This document shows, piece by piece, positions 22,835 to 34,687 of a stretch of 64,000 nucleotides of DNA (positions are counted from its first letter, which is position 1; every line of letters starts with the position of its first letter). The DNA is from Neobacillus citreus (lineage in GTDB: Bacteria; Bacillota; Bacilli; Bacillales; Cytobacillaceae), in NCBI RefSeq assembly GCF_018343545.2, contig NZ_JAGYPE020000021.1:16385-80384 (forward strand). The letters are read 5' to 3'. The notes beneath the pieces are model-generated. The model saw only the letters and a list, made by a program, of their open reading frames with translations, made no database searches and had not been told where the DNA came from. The translations under genes and the position numbers were made by a program.

Positions 22835-24034
22835 ATGAAAACCAAAGCTTCAGGAACTTTTATTATGGTGCAAGGGACAAGTGTCCTTAAGTTTATGGCA
22901 GCACTGTTTATATTTTTATTGTTTATTTTTTCTATCAGCGGGCTCTTAACATCCTTAAAGCCCCAATATAGACTATCTTCATCCTCTGTCAACCAGGCGG
23001 CAACGAAAGTGAACGGTGAACTTCTTTTTCAACTAATGGGCTGGGAAAACCACCACTTCTTAAAAGTGAAGCCTGACTTTACGATGCCAACATTAACGAA
23101 TTTGGTTTTTAAACTGTCAAGCAACATTAATTTGGATGACCCAAGAAGTATGCTTGGCCGAGAACTGCCAGGATTTTTTCAGTTTGATGGGCAGATATTG
23201 GTTGCAGGGGAAGGGACAAATTATACAAATATGCCATTGGAATCCTCGCCGCCGATTGAAATTATGAAAGCGGAACAAGAGGCATCCCTTCAGAATATAG
23301 AAGGCTTGGACAAACCTTCGGATAATAATCCGTCACCTGCACCCGGCCAAACGACTGGAGATCGGAAGGTTGTCTACGTTTACTTTACTCATAATCGGGA
23401 ATCCTATTTACCGTACCTTAAAGGGGTCACCAATCCTAATTTAGCTTTCCATTCGCAAATCAATGTCACAAAAATCGGCGACCAATTAAAAGAAAGCCTT
23501 GAAGAAAGAGGAATCGGAACCTTTATTGATAAAACGGATGTTCAAGCGAATCTAAATAAAAAGGGTTTAAAATATTGGGATTCTTATACGGAATCCCGTT
23601 CCGTGGTACAAACAGCCATGGCCTCCAACCGGGATTTGCAATATTTAATTGATATCCACCGCGATTCAAAGCGGAAGAAGGATACGACCGTTACTATTAA
23701 CGGGAAATCTTATGCCAAAATTGCTTTTATCGTCGGTGGTAAAAATCCAAATTATGAAAAAAACGCAAAGCTTGCAAATGAATTACACCAACTTTTGGAA
23801 AAAAAATATAAAGGTTTAAGCAGAGGAGCATTCGTAAAAAATGAACCTGGAAGCAACAATATCTATAATCAAAACCTTTCTGAAAATGCGATGTTAATTG
23901 AATTTGGCGGTGTCGATAATACATTTGAAGAACTGAACAGGTCGGCAGATGCACTCGCAGATGTGTTCAGCGATTATTTCTGGCAGGCAGAAAAGGTGAA
24001 CAAGGATACGGAGCAATCTACTAATAAACAATAG
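22835..24034 (+). CDS. spoIIP: Stage II sporulation protein P
   Basis: This membrane-anchored cell-wall amidase and endopeptidase is part of the SpoIID-SpoIIM-SpoIIP engulfment machine. The single N-terminal anchor is VLKFMAALFIFLLFIFSISG (about residues 19-38). The catalytic SpoIIP domain contains YVYFTHNRESYLPY, DIHRDSKRKKDTT and NAMLIEFGGVDN. The start ATG 22835 has GAGAGGTGG before it; an upstream in-frame extension of 28 codons has no ribosome-binding site. The product is 399 residues. yqxA follows closely. Confidence 0.94.
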   Translation: MKTKASGTFIMVQGTSVLKFMAALFIFLLFIFSISGLLTSLKPQYRLSSSSVNQAATKVNGELLFQLMGWENHHFLKVKPDFTMPTLTNLVFKLSSNINLDDPRSMLGRELPGFFQFDGQILVAGEGTNYTNMPLESSPPIEIMKAEQEASLQNIEGLDKPSDNNPSPAPGQTTGDRKVVYVYFTHNRESYLPYLKGVTNPNLAFHSQINVTKIGDQLKESLEERGIGTFIDKTDVQANLNKKGLKYWDSYTESRSVVQTAMASNRDLQYLIDIHRDSKRKKDTTVTINGKSYAKIAFIVGGKNPNYEKNAKLANELHQLLEKKYKGLSRGAFVKNEPGSNNIYNQNLSENAMLIEFGGVDNTFEELNRSADALADVFSDYFWQAEKVNKDTEQSTNKQ

Positions 24035-24052
24035 ATGATAGGAGCATTTCAT

Positions 24053-24379
24053 ATGAAAATGTTCATGGTAAAAAGTTTCATTATCGCAGCGCTAATGTTT
24101 ATTTCAGTTTTAACGGGAATGGAACTGGCGAACAATGGAATCCAAAAAATGAAAGGGTATCAGGATCCCAATTTTCAAAACGCGGTCTCTATAAATGAAA
24201 CAGGGACTGATCTAAAGGCGACCTTTCTTGGCAAAAATATTTCCAATCATGATATTGAAGCAAAAAAGAAGAAACTTGAAGAGATCAATGCCTATAATTT
24301 TTTCTCCTCAATGGGTAGAAAAATGTCAGATGGCTTAACCAAAGCTTCTGAGAGTCTGATTGATTTGGTAGTGAAATAA
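24053..24379 (+). CDS. yqxA: YqxA family protein (DUF3679)
   Basis: This 108-residue protein has an N-terminal hydrophobic helix (residues 5-24: VKSFIIAALMFISVLTGMEL) and a polar remainder ending SESLIDLVVK. It matches the YqxA/DUF3679 family, encoded in the same place between spoIIP and lepA in B. subtilis. The function is unknown. I chose ATG 24053, which has ATAGGAGC at the right distance; an earlier ATG six codons upstream lacks one. Confidence 0.82.
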   Translation: MKMFMVKSFIIAALMFISVLTGMELANNGIQKMKGYQDPNFQNAVSINETGTDLKATFLGKNISNHDIEAKKKKLEEINAYNFFSSMGRKMSDGLTKASESLIDLVVK

Positions 24380-24414
24380 ACGGCGGCACCAGTGAAGGTG
24401 CTGCTGTTTTAGTT
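24380..24414 (+). terminator. Terminator of yqxA
   Basis: ACGGCGGCACC pairs with GGTGCTGCTGT (one G-T pair) and is followed by TTTAGTTTT. Confidence 0.7.
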
Positions 24415-24489
24415 TTCATTGAATCTTGATAATCCTCTTGTTATAATGAAAAATAGTGTATCTGCGCCAATTTAGTAGGAGTGAACCAC

Positions 24490-26325
24490 ATGAATAGAGA
24501 TGAACGACTGAAACGACAAGAAAAAATCAGAAACTTTTCAATTATTGCCCATATCGATCATGGTAAATCGACCTTGGCCGATCGAATTTTAGAAAAAACC
24601 AATGCCCTCTCCTCCCGAGAAATGAAAGCCCAGCTTTTGGACTCGATGGACTTGGAGAGAGAGCGCGGGATAACGATAAAATTAAACGCGGTCCAGTTAC
24701 AATACAAAGCCAAAGATGGCGAAGAATATATTTTCCATTTAATTGACACCCCGGGACATGTCGATTTCACCTATGAGGTGTCGCGCAGCCTGGCTGCTTG
24801 TGAGGGGGCTATTCTAGTTGTCGACGCAGCGCAGGGAATTGAAGCGCAAACATTGGCAAACGTTTATCTAGCATTGGATAACAATCTTGAAATCTTACCT
24901 GTAATTAATAAAATCGACCTCCCGAGTGCAGACCCAGAAAGGGTGCGCGATGAAATTGAAGAAGTCATAGGGCTTGATGCTTCCGAGGCAGTTTTAGCCT
25001 CTGCAAAAGCTGGAATCGGAATTGAAGATATCCTTGAGCAGATTGTTGAGAAGGTCCCTGCCCCTGTAGGAGATCCTGGGGCGCCATTAAAAGCACTGAT
25101 TTTCGATTCGCTATATGATGCCTATCGCGGTGTAATCGCCTATATTCGTATCGTCGATGGGACTGTAAAGGTCGGCGATAAAATTAAAATGATGGCCACC
25201 GGTGCGGAATTTGAAGTGACTGAAGTCGGCGTTCATAATCCAAGAGAAGTGCAGCGAAATGAATTAACTGTCGGTGATGTGGGCTATCTGGCGGCATCTA
25301 TTAAAAATGTCGGCGATACCCGTGTCGGGGATACGATCACCAATGCCAAAAACGGAGCTAAAGAAGCGCTGCCTGGCTATCGTAAATTAAATCCAATGGT
25401 TTATTGCGGAATGTACCCAATTGATACAGCTAAATTTAATGATCTCCGTGAAGCGTTGGAAAAGCTGCAGCTGAATGATTCCGCCCTGCAATTTGAACCG
25501 GAAACCTCACAGGCGCTGGGGTTTGGCTTCCGCTGCGGATTCCTGGGACTGCTTCATATGGAAATCATCCAAGAGCGGATTGAGCGGGAATTTAAAATCG
25601 ATTTAATTGCGACTGCTCCAAGTGTTATCTATCATGTCCATATGACAGACGGAGAACAGATCAACGTGGACAACCCATCCAACATGCCTGACCCGCAAAA
25701 AATCGACCGGGTAGAGGAGCCATATGTGAAAGCAACCATGATGTCGCCAAATGATTATGTTGGCGCAATTATGGAGCTTTGCCAGCAAAAACGCGGCAAT
25801 TTTATCGATATGCAATACTTGGATGAAAACCGGGTCAGCATTATTTACGAAATTCCGCTTGCAGAGATTGTTTATGATTTCTTTGATCAATTGAAGTCAA
25901 ATACGAGAGGCTATGCTTCATTTGATTATGAACTGATCGGTTATAAACCGTCCAAGCTGGTTAAAATGGATATCATGTTAAACGCCGAAAAAGTTGACGC
26001 TCTTAGCTTTATTGTCCATAAAGACTTCGCCTATGAACGGGGAAAAGTAATTGTCGAAAAGCTGAAGGAACTAATTCCAAGGCAGCAATTCGAAGTTCCT
26101 ATTCAGGCTGCCGTCGGGCAGAAAATTGTCGCCCGTTCAACCATAAAGGCGATGCGTAAAAACGTTTTAGCGAAATGTTACGGTGGTGACATCTCCCGTA
26201 AACGTAAATTGCTCGAAAAGCAAAAAGAAGGTAAGAAGCGGATGAAACAGGTTGGTTCCGTTGAAGTGCCGCAAGAAGCGTTCATGGCCGTGCTAAAGAT
26301 GGACGACAATAATACAAAAAAATAA
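24490..26325 (+). CDS. lepA: Elongation factor 4 (LepA)
   Basis: This 611-residue translational GTPase rescues or back-translocates stalled ribosomes and helps 30S biogenesis. The G1 motif is AHIDHGKST (residues 21-29), switch II is DTPGHVDF, and NKIDLP is G4. The EF-G-like domains II, III and V and the LepA-specific C-terminal domain ([35 protein letters not shown]) are complete. ATG 24490 is preceded by TAGGAG; an in-frame GTG at 24481 is less likely. Confidence 0.97.
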   Translation: MNRDERLKRQEKIRNFSIIAHIDHGKSTLADRILEKTNALSSREMKAQLLDSMDLERERGITIKLNAVQLQYKAKDGEEYIFHLIDTPGHVDFTYEVSRSLAACEGAILVVDAAQGIEAQTLANVYLALDNNLEILPVINKIDLPSADPERVRDEIEEVIGLDASEAVLASAKAGIGIEDILEQIVEKVPAPVGDPGAPLKALIFDSLYDAYRGVIAYIRIVDGTVKVGDKIKMMATGAEFEVTEVGVHNPREVQRNELTVGDVGYLAASIKNVGDTRVGDTITNAKNGAKEALPGYRKLNPMVYCGMYPIDTAKFNDLREALEKLQLNDSALQFEPETSQALGFGFRCGFLGLLHMEIIQERIEREFKIDLIATAPSVIYHVHMTDGEQINVDNPSNMPDPQKIDRVEEPYVKATMMSPNDYVGAIMELCQQKRGNFIDMQYLDENRVSIIYEIPLAEIVYDFFDQLKSNTRGYASFDYELIGYKPSKLVKMDIMLNAEKVDALSFIVHKDFAYERGKVIVEKLKELIPRQQFEVPIQAAVGQKIVARSTIKAMRKNVLAKCYGGDISRKRKLLEKQKEGKKRMKQVGSVEVPQEAFMAVLKMDDNNTKK

Positions 26326-26335
26326 CTTCAACACG

Positions 26336-26376
26336 AGGTCAGGACAAGCCCATAAAGGTGAAGCCTGCCTCTTTTT
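26336..26376 (+). terminator. Terminator of lepA
   Basis: GAGGTCAGG pairs with CCTGCCTC (one bulge), followed by TTTTTG. The interspersed repeat begins within its T tract. Confidence 0.6.
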
Positions 26377-26495
26377 GTTAGCTAATAAGGGATTATAAAA
26401 TTTTTCCAAATTTTATAATCCCTTAACGCATAAATTCAACTACGCCTCTGTCATCGTCCTAACGGACTCGCCAATCGGCGAGTTTTCATTTATTA
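26377..26495 (+). repeat. Terminator-associated interspersed repeat, copy A
   Basis: The copy starts TTAGCTAAT in the lepA T tract, contains a perfect 17-bp inverted repeat (26387-26403 with 26408-26424), then the conserved core ACTACGCCTCTG, GTCC-taac-GGAC and ACTCGCC-aatc-GGCGAGT followed by TTTTCATTTATT. The same core recurs at 31561-31660, 50114-50190 and 55461-55545, always on the plus strand after a terminator. Confidence 0.8.
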
Positions 26496-26514
26496 ATTAG
26501 GAGTTGAAACATAA

Positions 26515-27657
26515 ATGATTAAAGCTGCCTATCTGCACATTCCTTTTTGTGAACATATTTGCCATTATTGTGATTTTAACAAAGTGTTTCTTAAGGGGCA
26601 GCCTGTTGATGAATACTTACTAGCTCTGGATCGGGAAATGCAAATGACTCTGGCGCAGTATCCAGTGAAAGAACTTGATACTATTTTTGTTGGGGGAGGA
26701 ACGCCCACCTCTTTAAATGAAAAACAGCTTGAACGATTCTGTGAAAGCATTAACCGACATTTATTGAAAAGTTCAGATGTAGAATTTACTTTCGAGGCAA
26801 ATCCCGGTGATTTATCGAAGGAAAAATTACAAATATTAAAGGATGCAGGTGTCAACCGGATAAGTCTTGGCGTCCAAACCTTTAATGATGAATTGTTGAA
26901 AAAAATCGGCCGTGTTCATCGGGCCGAGGATGTCTATCGAACCATTGACAATGTGAAGGAGACAGGATTTCAGAATATTAGTATCGACCTGATTTACAGT
27001 TTGCCCGAGCAAACACTTGAAGACTTTCAAGCTTCTATTCATACGGCGTTTTCATTGGACATTCCGCATTACTCGGCCTACTCGTTAATTATCGAGCCTA
27101 AGACCATTTTTTATAATTTAATGAAAAAAGGCCGCCTTCCAGTCCCAGGTGAGGATATAGAGGCACAAATGTACGAAATGGTAATGGAGGCAATGGAAAA
27201 ACACGGATTCAAACAGTATGAAATCAGCAACTTTGCCAAGCCCGGCTTTGAAAGCAAGCATAATTTAACCTATTGGGACAACGAAAACTACTTTGGTTTT
27301 GGGGCTGGAGCGCATAGCTACGTAGACGGCTTTCGCCGTTCAAATTATGGGCCTTTGAAAAAATATATGGACCAGATTAACAGTGGAAAACTTCCTTTCA
27401 TTGAGGAACATCCAGTAACATTAGCGGAACAAATGGAGGAAGAAATGTTTTTAGGCCTGCGAAAAACGGAAGGTGTTTCAATCTCACGTTTTAAAATGAA
27501 ATTTGACCGTGATCCCGAGCAATTATTTAAGCAGGAATTAGTTGATTTAACATCAAGACAATTGTTAAATGTACAGGATGGCAGAATATATTTAACTAAA
27601 AAGGGCCGTCTGCTAGGAAATGAAGTTTTTCAGTCGTTTTTAGGAGTATGTAATTGA
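26515..27657 (+). CDS. hemW: Radical SAM heme chaperone HemW
   Basis: This 380-residue protein is related to HemN but acts as a heme-trafficking chaperone rather than coproporphyrinogen dehydrogenase. The iron-sulfur site CEHICHYC (C-x3-C-x2-C, about residues 12-19) lacks the fourth Cys seen in HemN. GGGTPTSL and the C-terminal domain (EEMFLGLRKTEGVS) are present. A TTAGGAG ribosome-binding site lies at the end of repeat copy A. It is followed by the hrcA promoter, whose -35 overlaps its stop codon. Confidence 0.93.
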   Translation: MIKAAYLHIPFCEHICHYCDFNKVFLKGQPVDEYLLALDREMQMTLAQYPVKELDTIFVGGGTPTSLNEKQLERFCESINRHLLKSSDVEFTFEANPGDLSKEKLQILKDAGVNRISLGVQTFNDELLKKIGRVHRAEDVYRTIDNVKETGFQNISIDLIYSLPEQTLEDFQASIHTAFSLDIPHYSAYSLIIEPKTIFYNLMKKGRLPVPGEDIEAQMYEMVMEAMEKHGFKQYEISNFAKPGFESKHNLTYWDNENYFGFGAGAHSYVDGFRRSNYGPLKKYMDQINSGKLPFIEEHPVTLAEQMEEEMFLGLRKTEGVSISRFKMKFDRDPEQLFKQELVDLTSRQLLNVQDGRIYLTKKGRLLGNEVFQSFLGVCN

Positions 27658-27680
27658 CACCATAATTCCTTTTTGATAAT
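27654..27680 (+). promoter_or_regulatory. Putative sigma-A promoter of the hrcA operon
   Basis: TTGACA (27654-27659) overlaps the hemW stop, and GATAAT (27675-27680) follows after 15 bp, a short spacer. The predicted start would place CIRCE just downstream in the transcribed leader, as in B. subtilis. Confidence 0.5.
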
Positions 27681-27692
27681 TTATTAGTATAA

Positions 27693-27719
27693 TTAGCACT
27701 CGTTAATGCGGAGTGCTAA
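27693..27719. promoter_or_regulatory. CIRCE element (HrcA operator)
   Basis: TTAGCACTC, a 9-bp spacer, and GAGTGCTAA match the CIRCE consensus perfectly. HrcA binds here to repress the hrcA-grpE-dnaK transcript at normal temperature. Confidence 0.97.
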
Positions 27720-27731
27720 CAGAGGTGATGA

Positions 27732-28766
27732 ATGTTGTTAACAGATCGTCAATTGTTGATTCTTCAGGTTATTGTTGATGACTTTATTCGATCTGCACAA
27801 CCAGTCGGCTCTAGAAGTTTGTCGAAAAAAGAGGAAATTTCCTTTAGTTCGGCAACGATTCGAAATGAAATGGCCGATCTTGAGGAAATGGGGTTTATCG
27901 AAAAAACCCATACCTCATCGGGGCGTGTCCCTTCGGAAAAAGGTTATCGTTACTACGTTGACCATTTGCTTTCACCGCAGACTTTGAATCCTCAGGATAT
28001 TTCAATCATTCAATCCATCTTTGCGGAGAGGATTTTTGAATTTGAAAAAATTATCCAAAGGTCTGCGAAAATTTTGTCAGAAATGACGAATTATACTTCT
28101 ATTGTTCTAGGGCAGGATGTCGGCATCAATAAGCTAAAAAGAATTCAAATCATCCCTTTAAACAAAGAAACAGCTGTTGCAATCTTAGTGACAGATACTG
28201 GCCATGTGGAAAATAGGACCTTTTCACTGCCGGCTGTACTTGATATGAGCGAATTGGAGAAAATCGTCAACATCCTAAACGAAAAATTATCCGGCGTCCC
28301 GCTTGAAGATTTACATGATAAGATTTTTAAAGAGGTGGCAATGCTTTTAAAACAGCATATCCGCCGTTATGATCTTTTTCTTCATACCATTGCGGAAACC
28401 TTTAAAATGCCAGCAACTGAGAAGTTATTTTTCGCAGGGAAAACGAACATGTTAAGTCAGCCAGAATTTCATGATATTGCCAAAATACGTAATCTATTAA
28501 CCATGATAGATCGAGAAGATTGGATTACAAATTTAATCAGAAGCAATCAAAAGGGTATTAGCGTGAAGATAGGCAGTGAGAATCAAAATAGTATCATGGA
28601 AGATTGCAGTCTGATCACGGCTACTTATTCTGCCGGCACAGAAAAATTGGGGACGATTGCGATTCTTGGCCCGACAAGGATGGAATATTCACGTGTTATC
28701 AGCTTATTGCAGTTATTAAGCCATGATTTATCGGCGGTATTAACAAAGCTGTATCAATACAAATAA
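27732..28766 (+). CDS. hrcA: Heat-inducible transcription repressor HrcA
   Basis: This 344-residue repressor of class I heat-shock genes binds CIRCE and is kept active by GroEL. The N-terminal winged helix includes [18 protein letters not shown] followed by [16 protein letters not shown] (residues 38-75). The C-terminal part holds the dimerisation and GAF-like regions, ending [19 protein letters not shown]. An AGAGGTGATGA ribosome-binding site precedes the ATG. It autoregulates through the CIRCE 12 bp upstream. Confidence 0.97.
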   Translation: MLLTDRQLLILQVIVDDFIRSAQPVGSRSLSKKEEISFSSATIRNEMADLEEMGFIEKTHTSSGRVPSEKGYRYYVDHLLSPQTLNPQDISIIQSIFAERIFEFEKIIQRSAKILSEMTNYTSIVLGQDVGINKLKRIQIIPLNKETAVAILVTDTGHVENRTFSLPAVLDMSELEKIVNILNEKLSGVPLEDLHDKIFKEVAMLLKQHIRRYDLFLHTIAETFKMPATEKLFFAGKTNMLSQPEFHDIAKIRNLLTMIDREDWITNLIRSNQKGISVKIGSENQNSIMEDCSLITATYSAGTEKLGTIAILGPTRMEYSRVISLLQLLSHDLSAVLTKLYQYK

Positions 28767-28783
28767 CACTGGTAATATTGAGT

Positions 28784-28813
28784 AAGGGTGAAATCAACCA
28801 TTTCACCCTCTTA
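28784..28813 (+). terminator. Hairpin between hrcA and grpE
   Basis: AAGGGTGAAA pairs perfectly with TTTCACCCTC (last base excepted) around a 7-base loop. Only TT follows, so it is more likely an attenuation or RNA-processing hairpin within the operon than a full terminator. Confidence 0.5.
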
Positions 28814-28867
28814 CCATGGTTATCAGCCATTAAATAATTGAGATTTGATTCTTTAAGGGAGGTGAGT

Positions 28868-31364
<2,497 letters not shown>

Positions 31365-31485
31365 AAAAGCGGAAGCGCCTTGACCAGTGACGACAGGCAT
31401 AAGACGAGCCGGCTTGAAGGTTGCTTTTTAACCTTCAGGACGGATTGGCTTATGACCCAGAGCCCCTAGGCGCTGGAGCTAGACA
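31365..31485 (+). repeat. Interspersed repeat directly after the dnaK stop codon
   Basis: The element begins AAAAGCGGAAGCGCC right after the stop and ends GGCGCTGGAGCTAGAC. Internally GGCATAAG pairs with CTTATGACC and TTGAAGGTT pairs with AACCTTCAG, so the RNA would fold into a long branched hairpin closed by AGCGCC/GGCGCT. It shares its ends and sense orientation with the element after sigK (6762-6908). Confidence 0.75.
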
Positions 31486-31522
31486 GTAATCGTTGTATTA
31501 GACGGTTACTTGTATTACTGAT

Positions 31523-31560
31523 AAAAAAGTCAAAGTCAGACTAAAGGCTTTGGCTTTTTT
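31523..31560 (+). terminator. Terminator after dnaK
   Basis: AAAAGTCAAAG pairs with CTTTGGCTTTT (one G-T pair), followed by a T run that merges into repeat copy B. Confidence 0.7.
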
Positions 31561-31660
31561 AGCTAATCAGAATTTATTTCATAAATTCTGAACGCATAAA
31601 TATAACTACGCCTCTGTCTTTGTCCTAATGGACTCGCCAGTCGGCGAGTTTTTATTTATT
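31561..31660 (+). repeat. Terminator-associated interspersed repeat, copy B
   Basis: AGCTAAT follows the dnaK terminator T run. A 9-bp inverted repeat (CAGAATTTA / TAAATTCTG, 31568-31590) takes the place of the longer one in copy A. The core ACTACGCCTCTG, GTCC-taat-GGAC and GACTCGCC-agtc-GGCGAGTTTTTATTTATT then follows. Confidence 0.8.
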
Positions 31661-31725
31661 GCTATACCTTTCCTAGGGTGTTAGAATAATCTTTATGTGA
31701 AAAGATTCGGGAGTGATGGTAATCA

Positions 31726-32862
31726 ATGAGTAAACGGGATTACTATGAGGTGCTTGGTTTAAGCAAAGGTGCCTCTAAGGATGAAATAAAAAAGGCTTAT
31801 CGCAAACTGTCTAAACAATATCACCCGGATATCAATAAAGAACCGGATGCAGCGGATAAATTTAAGGAAATTGCAGAAGCCTATGAAGTGTTGAGTGATG
31901 ACCAAAAACGGGCACACTATGACCAATTCGGACATACAGACCCGAATCAAGGCTTCGGAGGATTTGGCGGCGGTTCTGATTTCGGCGGCGGTTTTGGCGG
32001 CTTTGAAGATATCTTTAATACCTTTTTTGGCGGAGGCGGTTCTCGTCGGAGAGACCCGAATGCGCCAAGACAGGGTGCAGACCTGCAATATACAATGACC
32101 ATTTCTTTTGAGGAAGCGGCATTCGGTAAAGAAACGGATATTGAAATGCCTCGTGAAGAAACATGTGAAACATGTAGTGGTACAGGAGCAAAGCCTGGAA
32201 CGAAGCCAGAGACCTGTAAACATTGTCAGGGTTCAGGACAAGTAAGTGTGGAGCAGAATACTCCATTCGGCAGAATTGTGAACAGACGTACCTGCCACTA
32301 CTGTAACGGAACTGGTAAAGAAATTAAAAATAAATGTGCCACATGCGGCGGCACTGGTAAAGTAAAGAAGCGGAAAAAGATTCATGTGAAAATTCCTGCG
32401 GGTATTGACGATGGCCAGCAGATGCGTCTCTCTGGACAAGGCGAAGGTGGTATTAACGGCGGGCCGGCAGGAGATCTTTATGTTGTTTTCCACGTTCGTG
32501 AGCATGAATTTTTTGAACGTGATGGCGATGACATTTATTGTGAAATGCCAATCACGTTTGTTCAGGCGACACTCGGAGCCGAGATTGAAGTGCCAACCTT
32601 GCATGGGAAAGTAAAATTGAAGGTACCTTCTGGTACACAAACCGGAACCAAATTCCGATTAAGAGGAAAAGGCGTTCCGAATGTCCGTGGTTATGGTACG
32701 GGCGATCAACATATTCTTGTTCGGGTTATCACCCCAACAAAATTAAGTGATAAACAAAAACAATTGCTGCGCGAATTTGATGAGGCAAGCGGCAATGCTC
32801 CTCTAGGGGAACATGAAGAAAGCTTTTTTTCAAAAGTAAAACGTGCCTTTAAAGGCGAGTAA
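31726..32862 (+). CDS. dnaJ: Chaperone DnaJ (Hsp40)
   Basis: This 378-residue Hsp40 stimulates DnaK ATPase. The J domain has HPD (QYHPDINKE, near residue 33), a Gly/Phe-rich stretch spans 75-115, and four CxxCxGxG zinc modules follow: [32 protein letters not shown]. The C-terminal substrate-binding domains are intact. Because a repeat-rich gap with a terminator separates it from dnaK, it probably has its own promoter, which I cannot place with confidence. Confidence 0.97.
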   Translation: MSKRDYYEVLGLSKGASKDEIKKAYRKLSKQYHPDINKEPDAADKFKEIAEAYEVLSDDQKRAHYDQFGHTDPNQGFGGFGGGSDFGGGFGGFEDIFNTFFGGGGSRRRDPNAPRQGADLQYTMTISFEEAAFGKETDIEMPREETCETCSGTGAKPGTKPETCKHCQGSGQVSVEQNTPFGRIVNRRTCHYCNGTGKEIKNKCATCGGTGKVKKRKKIHVKIPAGIDDGQQMRLSGQGEGGINGGPAGDLYVVFHVREHEFFERDGDDIYCEMPITFVQATLGAEIEVPTLHGKVKLKVPSGTQTGTKFRLRGKGVPNVRGYGTGDQHILVRVITPTKLSDKQKQLLREFDEASGNAPLGEHEESFFSKVKRAFKGE

Positions 32863-32879
32863 GGATTGGAGCTGGTAGA

Positions 32880-33821
32880 ATGAAATGGTCTGAAATTAGT
32901 ATCCACACAACAAATGAAGCGATTGAGCCAATTTCTCATATTTTACACGAAGCTGGGGCGAGCGGTGTTGTAATTGAGGATCCATTTGAATTGACAAAGG
33001 AAAGGGAAGATCAATTCGGTGAAATCTACCAGCTTAATCCAGATGATTACCCTGAGGAAGGTGTCATTGTAAAGGCCTATTTGCCGGTCAATAGCTTCTT
33101 GGGCGAAACAGTCGAAGCGATTAAAGATTCTATTAATAATCTTATCCTATTCAATATTGATATAGGCTTAAATAAGGTTACAATCAGTGAGGTAAACGAG
33201 GAAGAATGGGCGACTGCTTGGAAGAAGTATTATAACCCTGTTAAGATCTCTGAAAAGTTCACGATTGTACCTACTTGGGAGATATATAACCCCGTCAGCA
33301 GCGATGAATTAATCATTGAATTGGATCCAGGCATGGCGTTTGGTACGGGGACACATCCGACGACGGTGATGTGTATTCAAGCCCTTGAAAGAACGGTCCG
33401 CCCTGGTGATCGAGTCATTGATGTTGGAACAGGTTCGGGTGTTCTAAGTATTGCTGCTGCCATGCTGAGAGCAGAGGATGTCAGGGCTTTTGACCTTGAT
33501 GAAGTGGCGGTTACACAGGCAAAATTAAATATTAAGTTAAACAAAGTTCACAATAAGGTGAATGTTTCTCAGAATAACCTGCTTGATGGCGTTGAAGAAG
33601 GATCAGCTGATGTCATTGTGGCCAATATTTTAGCGGAAGTCATTTTGCGATTTACCGATGATGCGGCCCGGATTGTAAAGCCGGGAGGTTATTTCATTAC
33701 ATCAGGTATTATTCAGCAGAAAAAAGATCAAGTAAAAGAGGCACTTGTATTATCCGGTTTTGAAATTACAGAAACCATTTTAATGGAGGATTGGGTTGCC
33801 ATTATTTCTAAAAGGGTATAA
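32880..33821 (+). CDS. prmA: Ribosomal protein L11 methyltransferase
   Basis: This 313-residue SAM methyltransferase trimethylates ribosomal protein L11. An N-terminal substrate-recognition domain precedes [16 protein letters not shown] and motif [16 protein letters not shown] (about residues 178-192); [14 protein letters not shown] is the NPPY-like motif region. It lies 17 bp after dnaJ, in the dnaJ-prmA-rsmE-mtaB order of B. subtilis. Confidence 0.95.
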   Translation: MKWSEISIHTTNEAIEPISHILHEAGASGVVIEDPFELTKEREDQFGEIYQLNPDDYPEEGVIVKAYLPVNSFLGETVEAIKDSINNLILFNIDIGLNKVTISEVNEEEWATAWKKYYNPVKISEKFTIVPTWEIYNPVSSDELIIELDPGMAFGTGTHPTTVMCIQALERTVRPGDRVIDVGTGSGVLSIAAAMLRAEDVRAFDLDEVAVTQAKLNIKLNKVHNKVNVSQNNLLDGVEEGSADVIVANILAEVILRFTDDAARIVKPGGYFITSGIIQQKKDQVKEALVLSGFEITETILMEDWVAIISKRV

Positions 33822-33826
33822 TGAAG

Positions 33827-33858
33827 AAGCGAGGGGGGATATTCATTCCCCTTTTTGT
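33827..33858 (+). terminator. Terminator after prmA
   Basis: AGGGGGGATA and TTCCCCTT form a GC-rich stem followed by TTT. It separates prmA from rsmE. Confidence 0.55.
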
Positions 33859-33930
33859 ATTTCATTCTTTATTATTGCGTTAAATTTTAGTAAAATAAGA
33901 CGTATTCTGTTTTAGAGAGGGTGCAAAGTT

Positions 33931-34680
33931 GTGCAGCGCTATTTTGTTAAAAACCGAGCAAGTGAAGATCGTTTTTTCATAGACGAAGAAGATCGCCACC
34001 ATATAGTCAAGGTGATGCGCATGGAACTTGGCGATCAAATCATCTGTGTCGATCCTGATGGAAAGCAGGCCATCTGCCGGCTTGCAGAAATTACCGATGA
34101 AAGAGTTGCTGCAGACGTTGTACAATGGAAAGAAGAAGTTTCTGAGATGCCGATTTCAATTACTATTGCAAGCGGGCTGCCTAAAGGGGACAAGCTTGAG
34201 TGGATTATCCAAAAAGGAACGGAATTAGGAGCTCATCAGTTTATCCCTTTCTCGGCCGCACGCTCGGTTGTTAAATGGGATGAGAAAAAGGCTGCGAAAA
34301 AAATAGAGAGATGGCAAAAAATTGCCAAAGAGGCGGCCGAGCAATCACATCGTGCCATGCTGCCAAAAGTGGAAAGAGCGATGAGTTTTAAAGAATTGCT
34401 TGCTAAAAGTAAAGAATTTGATTATAGATTAGCTGCGTATGAGGAGGAAAGTAGAAACGGAGAAACATCCGTTTTTTCTGCTGTCCTGAAACAATTAAAA
34501 CCTGGTGAATCTCTCCTTCTTGTCTTTGGACCCGAAGGGGGCCTTTCAGAAGAAGAGGTACAGCAGTTAACGCATAATGGTTTTGATCTTTGCGGACTCG
34601 GTCCGCGCATATTAAGGACGGAAACGGCCCCATTGTATTCCCTTGCGGCCATTTCCTATCATTTTGAATTACTGAGGTGA
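33931..34680 (+). CDS. rsmE: 16S rRNA (uracil(1498)-N(3))-methyltransferase RsmE
   Basis: This 249-residue SPOUT methyltransferase (YqeU) acts on U1498 of 16S rRNA. The N-terminal PUA-like domain starts MQRYFVKNRASEDRF. The SPOUT knot shows LLLVFGPEGGLSEEEV and LGPRILRTETAPLYSLAAI. The start is GTG after GAGAGGGTG. It ends 7 bp before mtaB. Confidence 0.95.
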   Translation: MQRYFVKNRASEDRFFIDEEDRHHIVKVMRMELGDQIICVDPDGKQAICRLAEITDERVAADVVQWKEEVSEMPISITIASGLPKGDKLEWIIQKGTELGAHQFIPFSAARSVVKWDEKKAAKKIERWQKIAKEAAEQSHRAMLPKVERAMSFKELLAKSKEFDYRLAAYEEESRNGETSVFSAVLKQLKPGESLLLVFGPEGGLSEEEVQQLTHNGFDLCGLGPRILRTETAPLYSLAAISYHFELLR

Positions 34681-34687
34681 ACATACA

